A DNA stretch of 64,000 nt from the NCBI RefSeq assembly GCF_005405385.1, contig NZ_BJDY01000003.1, forward strand, positions 248,001 through 312,000, given 5' to 3'. The stretch is from Lactiplantibacillus mudanjiangensis. GTDB taxonomy: Bacteria > Bacillota > Bacilli > Lactobacillales > Lactobacillaceae. The translations under genes were made by a program, and so were the position numbers. The notes beneath the pieces are model-generated. The model saw only the letters and a program-made list of their open reading frames with translations, was not told where the DNA came from and ran no database searches. Shown here piece after piece: positions 49,415-56,035 of the stretch (positions are counted from its first letter, which is position 1; each line of letters starts with the position of its first letter).

Positions 49415-50230
49415 ATGGTATTGAAATTAGCAACAGATCAAATGCAAATCAGCGTGTTAGCTTCCGGCAGTACTGGGAACGTCACGTATATTGAAACGCC
49501 GGAACATAAAGTCCTCGTCGATGCCGGGTTGAGTGGCAAGAAGATTACCAACTTGATGGCCTCCATTGGTCGTGATATCAATGAAGTCGACAGTTTGTTT
49601 GTGACTCATGAACATACCGATCATTGTCATTCGGCTGGGATTTTAGCCCGTAAATATGGGTTAGATGTGTATGCCAATCAAGGAACTTGGGATGCGATGG
49701 CGCATAAAATTGGTAAAGTACCACCAGAATTATGCCATGTCTTTGACCCCGATACGACGTTAGATCTAGGGGACCTCGACGTGGAGTCGTTCAGTGTGTC
49801 ACACGATGCGGCCCAACCACAGTTTTATGAATTGCACCATGCCGGTAAGTCGTTTGTGATCTTGACCGACACTGGTTATGTTTCTGAACACGTCGAAGGT
49901 GTCATTAAAGATGCGGATGGTTACTTGTTTGAATGTAATCATGACTTAGAGATGTTGCGGATGGGTCGGTATCCATGGCCGCTTAAACAACGCATTTTAG
50001 GTGATGAAGGACATTTATCCAATGAAGATGGCGCTAATGCGTTGATGGATGTGATTGGTAATCGGACCAAGCAGATTTATTTAGGTCACCGTAGTCAAGA
50101 TAATAACTTGAAAACGTTGGCGCATTTAACGGTCGCATCGATGATGACGGAACATGATTTTGGTGTTGATCACGATTTTCAACTGTACGACACTGAACCA
50201 GAACAGGCGACGAAATTAGTGACGCTATGA
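49415..50230 (+). CDS. walJ: WalJ (YycJ), metallo-beta-lactamase-fold hydrolase
   Basis: The 271-residue protein contains the metal site VTHEHTDHCHSAG (HxHxDH), with further ligands in FSVSHDAAQP and in DTGYVSEH, in a beta-lactamase/5'-exonuclease-like fold. YycJ homologues have 5'-3' exonuclease activity and a proposed role in DNA repair and in timing division with replication. Start at the ATG after ATAGGAAG. It is separated from walI by 185 bases, so it may have an extra promoter. Its substrate in lactobacilli is not known. Confidence 0.93.
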   Translation: MVLKLATDQMQISVLASGSTGNVTYIETPEHKVLVDAGLSGKKITNLMASIGRDINEVDSLFVTHEHTDHCHSAGILARKYGLDVYANQGTWDAMAHKIGKVPPELCHVFDPDTTLDLGDLDVESFSVSHDAAQPQFYELHHAGKSFVILTDTGYVSEHVEGVIKDADGYLFECNHDLEMLRMGRYPWPLKQRILGDEGHLSNEDGANALMDVIGNRTKQIYLGHRSQDNNLKTLAHLTVASMMTEHDFGVDHDFQLYDTEPEQATKLVTL

Positions 50231-50316
50231 TCACGAATTAATAATTCCACAATTGTTCAGTCATAGAAAAATCACAAAATTTCGCTAAAATAGTCTTTAA
50301 AATAGAAGATTTAGTT

Positions 50317-50347
50317 GGGAGGGAACGCGTTTCGACGCGAAATTATG
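50317..50347 (+). promoter_or_regulatory. htrA ribosome site with UUCG hairpin before the start codon
   Basis: The Shine-Dalgarno GGGAGGGA (50317-50324) ends 21 bases before the ATG, too far for normal use. Between them CGCGT-TTCG-ACGCG (50326-50339) forms a 5-bp stem with a very stable TTCG tetraloop. If the 14-base hairpin folds, the effective distance becomes about 7 bases, the optimum. Confidence 0.65.
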
Positions 50348-51616
50348 GCAAATAATTCATTAGTTAAAGTCGCTGTAACGGCCTTAGTAGCCGGATTACT
50401 CGGTGGTGGGATTGCTTATGGTGGGATTACCTACTTTAGTAATAATAATGTCACCACGTCTTCAACCAGTGTACCGACCGGTTCAAATAAGTCGGGCTCA
50501 ACTTCAACGACCAATGTGAAAGTTAATGTGAGCTCGCAAGCCACGAAAGTCTTTAAGAACAACAAGGCAGCTGTGGTCTCTGTTATTAATCTCCAAAAGC
50601 AAAGTAGTTCAAGTAGCTGGAGTGGAATTTTAGGTGGCGATGATGGCTCATCTGATAGTAGTGGGTCGAGTTCAAGCTCCTCTAGCAGCAGTAGCAGTAA
50701 GCTACAGGAATATAGCGAAGGCTCAGGGCTTATCTACAAGAAGAGTGGTAACGTGGCTTATATCGTCACGAATAACCATGTGGTGAGTGGGTCCAATGCC
50801 GTCCGGGTCATTATGAGTAATGGGACGAAGTTAACTGCTAAAATCGTTGGGACTGATTCAGTAACCGACTTGGCTGTTTTGAAGATTAATTCAGCGAAAG
50901 TGACCAAGACTGCTAGTTTCGGGAACTCCGACAATATCGAAGTTGGGGAAACTGCCTTAGCCATTGGGTCGCCATTAGGCTCAAACTATGCCACGACCTT
51001 GACTGAAGGGATCATTTCTGCGAAGAAACGGACCATTGCCACGACTAATACGTCTGGTCAACAAACGGGGTATGCAACGGTTATCCAAACCGATGCTGCA
51101 ATCAACCCTGGGAACTCTGGTGGGCCACTCTTTAACTTGGCGGGTCAAGTTGTTGGGATTAACTCAATGAAGTTATCATCTGATAGTTCTGGGACTAGCG
51201 TTGAAGGGATGGGCTTTGCAATTCCAAGTAATGAAGTTGTGAAGATCATCAATGAGTTGGTTAAGAATGGTGAAGTGGTTCGACCAGCCTTAGGGGTTGC
51301 GACCTATAACTTATCAAGCATTCAAGCCAGTGATCGTAAATCCGTCTTGAAGTTACCAACGAGTGTGACCAAAGGGGTCGTTATCATGAAGACCTACTCT
51401 GGTTCACCAGCGAAGAAAGCCGGGCTGACTAAGTATGATGTGATTACCGAATTAGGTGGTAAAAAGATCACGAGCTTAGCAACCTTACGGACAGCGTTGT
51501 ATGAACACAGTGTCAACGATACGGTTAGCGTGAAGTACTATCATAATGGGAAGCTGAAGAGCACCACGATGAAGTTAACTGAAACCACCAAAACGTTGAC
51601 TAAACAATCGAATTAA
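50345..51616 (+). CDS. htrA: HtrA-like membrane-anchored serine protease
   Basis: From the ATG at 50345 the protein has 423 residues. A membrane anchor (about residues 7-28, VTALVAGLLGGGIAYGGITYF) is followed by a serine-rich linker, then the trypsin-like domain with catalytic His in VTNNHVVSG, Asp in SVTDLAVLKI and Ser in NPGNSGGPLF, then one PDZ domain (GVVIMKTYSGSPAKKAGL). It degrades misfolded exported proteins. The serine run of about 20 residues near position 105 is longer than usual. It follows walJ, the standard order in this group, and ends in a strong terminator. Confidence 0.95.
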   Translation: MANNSLVKVAVTALVAGLLGGGIAYGGITYFSNNNVTTSSTSVPTGSNKSGSTSTTNVKVNVSSQATKVFKNNKAAVVSVINLQKQSSSSSWSGILGGDDGSSDSSGSSSSSSSSSSSKLQEYSEGSGLIYKKSGNVAYIVTNNHVVSGSNAVRVIMSNGTKLTAKIVGTDSVTDLAVLKINSAKVTKTASFGNSDNIEVGETALAIGSPLGSNYATTLTEGIISAKKRTIATTNTSGQQTGYATVIQTDAAINPGNSGGPLFNLAGQVVGINSMKLSSDSSGTSVEGMGFAIPSNEVVKIINELVKNGEVVRPALGVATYNLSSIQASDRKSVLKLPTSVTKGVVIMKTYSGSPAKKAGLTKYDVITELGGKKITSLATLRTALYEHSVNDTVSVKYYHNGKLKSTTMKLTETTKTLTKQSN

Positions 51617-51633
51617 TAAATGAGAATTTCATA

Positions 51634-51674
51634 AGCGCGGTGTCAGGAAAATGTCCTGGCACCGCGTTTTTTAG
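51634..51674 (+). terminator. Terminator of htrA
   Basis: GCGCGGTG-CAGGA pairs with TCCTG-GCACCGCG around a 5-base loop and is followed by TTTTTT. Confidence 0.88.
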
Positions 51675-51912
51675 TGATTTTGACGTTAATTCGTGAAAAG
51701 CCGAAAATTCGCTTTTCAAAAAAGCGGTTGCGGGCGATGAAACCGGTCTAATTATGAAAGAATCCGAACGAACGCAGGTGATGGTTCGATAACCATTTTT
51801 AACCGGTCACGGCGTTAGGGTAAAAGTGTGGACAACTTCGGGAAAAACTTTGGCGACGAACGTGGTAAAATAAAATAGCGCCGTCAGACGGGCAATTGAC
51901 GTTGTTTAAAAG

Positions 51913-52152
51913 TTATCCACAGATGCAATTCTGGGCTGTGGATTAAAAAATAATCGATGTTTTTAAATCGCTGTAATCGCTGGCAATACTGAATTGTTGA
52001 CGTTGCCAGGCGAACAAATGTTGCGGTGGATAACTGTGGATAAGTCGACGCGGTATTGACAAACGATAAATAAATAAATATTGTGGCGAACATACGTTTA
52101 ACACAATATATAGAAAGACTAGTTATCCACTTGTGGATAACTATGTTGATAA
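51913..52152. promoter_or_regulatory. Second cluster of DnaA boxes upstream of rlmH
   Basis: Seven DnaA-box-like nine-mers lie in 240 bases: TTATCCACA at 51913 and TGTGGATAA at 52035 (both exact), TGTGGATTA at 51937, GGTGGATAA at 52025, the back-to-back pair TTATCCACT and TGTGGATAA at 52123-52140, and TGTTGATAA at 52144. The last ones sit just ahead of the rlmH start. The cluster is about 40 kb from oriC and as dense as the origin itself. The rest of the 557-base gap (51675-51912) holds only a GAAAAGC/GCTTTTC hairpin. Confidence 0.85.
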
Positions 52153-52173
52153 CTTGTGTAAAGGTGGTTAATT

Positions 52174-52653
52174 ATGAACATCAAAATTATCTGTGTCGGG
52201 AAATTAAAGGAGAAATATTTTAAACAGGGGATCGCGGAATATGCGAAACGGATGAGTAAATTTGCAAAATTCCAAATCGTCGAGGTGCCCGATGAAAAAG
52301 CCCCCGAGTCATTAAGTAACGCAGAGATGACTAATGTGATGGCTAAAGAAGGCGAACGGATCTTAGATAAGATCAAAGATCGCGATTACGTGTACGCGTT
52401 GGCGATTAAAGGTAAGGAACGGACGAGTGAAGAATTCGCTGCCGAAATCGACAAGTTGACGACGTATGGTCACAGCGACATTGATTTTGTGATTGGTGGG
52501 TCATTAGGGTTGGCGCCGGAAGTGTTGAAGCGCGCGGACACGCAGATTTCGTTTGGGCGGTTTACGTTGCCTCATCAGTTGATGCGGTTGGTGCTGTCGG
52601 AGCAGGTTTATCGGGCGTTTATGATTAATATTGGTAGTCCTTATCATAAGTGA
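52174..52653 (+). CDS. rlmH: 23S rRNA pseudouridine-1915 N3-methyltransferase RlmH
   Basis: A 159-residue SPOUT methyltransferase. [14 protein letters not shown] is the N-terminus, [14 protein letters not shown] is the SAM-binding loop of the trefoil knot, and [26 protein letters not shown] is the conserved end. It methylates pseudouridine 1915 in helix 69 of 23S rRNA on assembled 70S ribosomes. AAAGGTGG is the ribosome site. The 3' end of this gene is the integration site of SCC elements in staphylococci, and here too everything downstream is accessory DNA. Confidence 0.96.
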   Translation: MNIKIICVGKLKEKYFKQGIAEYAKRMSKFAKFQIVEVPDEKAPESLSNAEMTNVMAKEGERILDKIKDRDYVYALAIKGKERTSEEFAAEIDKLTTYGHSDIDFVIGGSLGLAPEVLKRADTQISFGRFTLPHQLMRLVLSEQVYRAFMINIGSPYHK

Positions 52654-52990
52654 CGCTATTGATGTAGCAATTATGATAGCCAAGGGGCCATATATGACCT
52701 TTTAGATGAGAATGGCAGTATGGAGTAGTTAAATCATTTAACGTGTAGTTCAACGTTGCTCAGTAAATACAATATGTTTAGAGCCGCACCTCGGACATAG
52801 TTTGGTGAATTTACTTAATGGATAAAAATATACAAAAGCCACTTTATCAGGAAAGCAAGTAATCGACGATAATTAGATGGTGTTATCACCTGTATTAGTG
52901 TATTTATGATTTTGTGATATTTTTAGGGAAAATGGGAGTAGTTACGATAAGTTCAAGAAATTTTTTGTCTGAAAGAGGCGAGATGGTAGT
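52654..52990. other. Intergenic start of the accessory region
   Basis: These 337 bases after rlmH are AT-rich with no open frame, strong hairpin or recognisable promoter. The ribosome site of the next gene (AGAGGCGAG) is at the end. The change in base composition begins here. Confidence 0.6.
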
Positions 52991-53887
52991 ATGAATAATG
53001 ATTCTTTAACATCAGCATTGAAAGAACTAGACGGTTTAACTAAAGAGGGATTCTTTGGAAATAAATCTCAGGAACTATTAGCACAGCGGAGTGATGATAG
53101 TACAGTGAAATCAAATTATAATTCTCTTCTGGCAATGTTTGACGAAGCCGAAGATGTACATCGACTAGCGGAAGTCACGGCAGTCTTTATTCGACTCTTT
53201 GACGCTGGATTTAAAAGAAATTCACAAGCAGTAGCAGATCTAATATCTACCAGTATTACTGGTAATAGTGAGCATCCAGAACTAGAAACACTCAGTTCAT
53301 ATTTGCGGTATCAAGAAAGTAATCAGATATTTAAAAATAAAGTACACAAGTTAGAGGGATCACGACTTTCAAGTGACAGATTGGAAGTTGCTCAGGCAGC
53401 GTTGAGAGTTTTTTCAGATGGCTTTGAATACGATATGAAACTATTGGCTTTTTTAATAGCGATTTTAAGAATTGCAAATGGAAAAGACTATGATTTATTA
53501 GAGCTTTCGTCTTTAACGAGCTCACAAAAATTGCAAAGTTTTCGAGATCAGGACTATGATGAACAATTTTTACTATTAAGTGAAGGATGGAATAGTATTT
53601 TAAGAAATGCCGATAGTCATGCGGATATTCACTTTAATTTAGGAAAAGGGGTATTTGAAGGAAAAAACCATCATAAAATAAAGGTAAAAGGAAAAAAGAA
53701 ACGTTTATCTGTAGTAGATTCGATAAGAATAACACCAGAGGAGTTACTTATTGAAATATTACCAAAGGTTAGTTTCTTTTTACAAGGGTATCTGAGTGCA
53801 GGAATGATAGCATATCTCACGGCTGAAGATAAAGGTTTGCTAAGTAGCGCAATGGATCATATTAATACATTGGTAAGTAGTAATTAA
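52991..53887 (+). CDS. Unrecognised 298-residue protein with HEPN-like RX4H motif
   Basis: I do not recognise this family. The protein is soluble, mostly helical and without a signal peptide. Residues 205-210 read RNADSH, an R-X4-H pattern in a context (GWNSILRNADSHADI) like the catalytic motif of HEPN ribonucleases, which are common in toxin-antitoxin, abortive-infection and other defence systems. The C-terminal third (KGKKKRLSVVDSIRITPEEL) is basic then helical. The gene is AT-richer than the core genes and stands between rlmH and a CRISPR-Cas locus, which fits a defence role. The function is inference; only the motif and context support it. Confidence 0.6.
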   Translation: MNNDSLTSALKELDGLTKEGFFGNKSQELLAQRSDDSTVKSNYNSLLAMFDEAEDVHRLAEVTAVFIRLFDAGFKRNSQAVADLISTSITGNSEHPELETLSSYLRYQESNQIFKNKVHKLEGSRLSSDRLEVAQAALRVFSDGFEYDMKLLAFLIAILRIANGKDYDLLELSSLTSSQKLQSFRDQDYDEQFLLLSEGWNSILRNADSHADIHFNLGKGVFEGKNHHKIKVKGKKKRLSVVDSIRITPEELLIEILPKVSFFLQGYLSAGMIAYLTAEDKGLLSSAMDHINTLVSSN

Positions 53888-53976
53888 GGGTATTATTCTT
53901 ATGTTTTAACGTGTTAAAGAGGCCCTTGTCACAAATAAGATGATCATAACTAAAAATGTGAATCTCTTCAAACTAA

Positions 53977-54030
53977 AACCCTGATCAATCTAGCTCACAC
54001 AATGAGACAGGATTAATCAGGGTTATTTTT
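53977..54030. terminator. Bidirectional terminator after the HEPN-like gene
   Basis: AACCCTGAT (53977-53985) pairs with ATCAGGGTT (54016-54024), enclosing an inner CTCA/TGAG stem. T-rich bases follow on both strands, so it can end the HEPN-like gene and the convergent pseudogene. Confidence 0.75.
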
Positions 54031-54420
54031 AGCCGCTTACTGAACCTAATGGGTGTAGTAAGTTTTGCTGGTGATCGTATAGAGATGGACCATCGTCACT
54101 GTCGTCAAATGGTTGTACGCGGTATTAACGGTGACACGTTAAATTTTTACGGAACTGTCTGGTTGACGATAATAACTAACACTATTGGCCTGGGCAGTGT
54201 TTTTGTAGACCTCAAGATAGCCATCGAATGTAATTTGAATGCTACGTGGGACAATTTGGCTAGTAAATTGTTGATTGCTGTGTTGCCACTAGAATAAAAA
54301 GTACCGTAATTAAAATTAACCAGATATTGTGGTTGTTTAATCTTTTCAGGGCACCAGCAGGGGTGATTTGCTATGCACCACCGGTTGCGACTAGCCCAGC
54401 TTGATAATCCGATTTCAGGA
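54010..54420 (-). pseudogene. Decayed gene for a membrane-anchored protein
   Basis: The reverse strand preserves protein-like stretches broken between frames. From about 54390 it reads LNNHNIWLILITVLFILVAT, a membrane helix. After a frame change it reads NQQFTSQIVPRSIQITFDG and LEVYKNTAQANSVSYYRQPD, a stop, then RVTVNTAYNHLTTVTMVHLY and a final stop. A cysteine-containing stretch ahead of the helix (C-x6-CWC) may be a remnant zinc ribbon. At least one frameshift and one internal stop disable it. This looks like the remains of a zinc-ribbon membrane protein common in lactobacilli, but the family is not certain. Confidence 0.55.
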
Positions 54421-54728
54421 TTCGTGAACTAAGGATATTCGTCTGTAATGTGGCGACTTTAGTTGTTCAAAGCTACCATTTTGTAGCTGGTAAAAATAAT
54501 TTTTAATTTTAATACTTTTCTTAGTTTTGAAGACTAGTTTACCATGGTTTAGATATTTTTAAGACAGAATGAAAAGATAAATTGTTTGAAATGGGGGAGT
54601 CATGAGTTGAGGCGTTATAGGATAAGATTGGGATGCGATGCTTTTTATTTTTTTTAATGAGATTTGGGATATATTTAAAATGCAAGCTTATGTAAATCGA
54701 TGGCTTTACTCAGCGATGGTGATGCACC
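54421..54728. other. Non-coding AT-rich stretch in the accessory region
   Basis: No supported gene is present. Near 54351-54370 the bases CAGCAGGGGTGATTT resemble the 3' half of the CRISPR repeat relics further right, but one match is not enough to call a repeat. Confidence 0.4.
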
Positions 54729-55041
54729 GTATTCCCTATGTATGTAGGATGATCCCGATTGAAAAGCTAGTGGCTACATCAGTACTTTTGAAATGCTACG
54801 TTAAAACTTATTTTTTAGACTTTGATTAACTTAATATTGTATACTGAAAAAGCGAAAATAGTTTTATGATCCTTGAATACTTATACTTGAGGGTTGGCGT
54901 GGTGAATCCTTTCTTGTATTAATAACTAAGCCATATAAAAGCGATAATCAGTTTTTCCCTACGTATGTAGGGATGATCCTCATATCATGTATTGAAAGTA
55001 TCTTTATTTAGTAGTGTTCCCTACATACGTAGGGGTGATTC
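54729..55041. CRISPR. Degenerate type I-E-like CRISPR repeats (array relic)
   Basis: Three repeat-like units are seen. Unit a at 54729-54755 reads GTATTCCCTATGTATGTAGG then ATGATCC. Unit b at 54952-54979 has core CCCTACGTATGTAGGG and ends ATGATCC. Unit c at 55014-55041 has core CCCTACATACGTAGGGG and ends TGATTC. The consensus is 28 bases with a hairpin core and a GTGATCC end, as in type I-E arrays. Units b and c are 62 bases apart with a 34-base spacer, close to the I-E period of 61. Unit a lies 223 bases before b, which is not a whole number of units, so the array is broken. It precedes the cas operon. Confidence 0.6.
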
Positions 55042-55325
55042 TTGCATAACCATGGTTCTGCAGTTACTGTATATATATAATATGTGTAAAATGTTTTTTG
55101 TTTAATGAGTTGACATCTGAAATTATTTTTTATTATAACCATATAATGTATTGTAAAAAATAAAACACCATATTATAGTAACAGAAGAGAGAAGCTATTA
55201 CCTAATTTAAAACGTGGAATGTTTTTTCTGAAAGAACTTTATTGCCCACAAGAACAGATTAAAATGGAACGCAATGTAAGCGTGTACAAATCTTGCCAAA
55301 CCTAAATATAAGGAATGTGAAAGAC

Positions 55326-55868
55326 ATGGAAGCAATTGCTGCAATTGAAATTATGATTAAACTAAAAGAGGTCAAACCAGCTGTTTCACGCAAACTAATT
55401 GTACCCAGTACTATTCGGTATGATCAGCTGCATGTCTTGATTCAATTGACCTTTGGCTGGATGAATTATCATTTGTACAGCTTTCGACTAGCACATCGGC
55501 CGAATTTAGAATACAGTGCCTATAATAATGATATGACTTATTTTGCCAAACGTATTCCTGCCGACCAAGCCTACGTTTACCCTGATTTACAACATGATAA
55601 GGTTATTTATACTTACGATTTTGGTGCAGATTGGCAACATGAAATCACTTTAAAACGGACACTAACATTTGATGATGTGACAACGATTCAAGTGCCTAGT
55701 TGTAACTGGAGCCGAGGTGCTAATTGTGCCGAAGATGGCGGGTCTGCCAAGTTGGCATTGCCATTTGATCGGCGTGAATTAAATGCGCGCCTGGCGTTGT
55801 GGTCACAGGCCGGGGAACAGTTAATTTGTGCTGATGATTTAGGCTTGATGCCAAAACCTAACTTATGA
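55326..55868 (+). CDS. Plasmid pRiA4b ORF-3-like protein
   Basis: From the ATG at 55326, after AAGGAATG, the product has 180 residues. IYTYDFGADWQHEITLKR, the FGWMNYHLYSFRL block and the cysteine-containing WSRGANCAEDGG are the hallmarks of the pRiA4b ORF-3 (IS1096 TnpR-like) family. These proteins are widespread on plasmids and islands with no settled biochemical role. An upstream TTG at 55293 is open but has no ribosome site. It sits between the CRISPR relic and cas3 and is probably a cargo gene of the island. Confidence 0.8.
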   Translation: MEAIAAIEIMIKLKEVKPAVSRKLIVPSTIRYDQLHVLIQLTFGWMNYHLYSFRLAHRPNLEYSAYNNDMTYFAKRIPADQAYVYPDLQHDKVIYTYDFGADWQHEITLKRTLTFDDVTTIQVPSCNWSRGANCAEDGGSAKLALPFDRRELNARLALWSQAGEQLICADDLGLMPKPNL

Positions 55869-56035
55869 AACTAAGCAACTTTAATGAACGGTTGACTTTT
55901 TCTAGTTAATTAAATGGACTAGACACTGTCAATGTATTAATTTTGTAAAGTGTGTATTGATTACATATAGATAGCGTATTATCTGCGATTTTAATGCTAC
56001 ATTATGAGTAGATGAATGCCGATAGGAGGCACAAA

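Noticed and set aside
54049-54297. Plus-strand 82-residue frame
   Set aside because: It has no ribosome site, and the other strand carries clear remnants of a protein.
54344-54371. CAGCAGGGGTGATTT as a fourth array relic
   Set aside because: Only the 3' half resembles the repeat and the distance to the other units is not consistent; it also lies within the pseudogene remnants.
54638-54829. 63-residue frame over the first CRISPR repeat relic
   Set aside because: It has no ribosome site, overlaps a repeat unit and shows no protein-like pattern.
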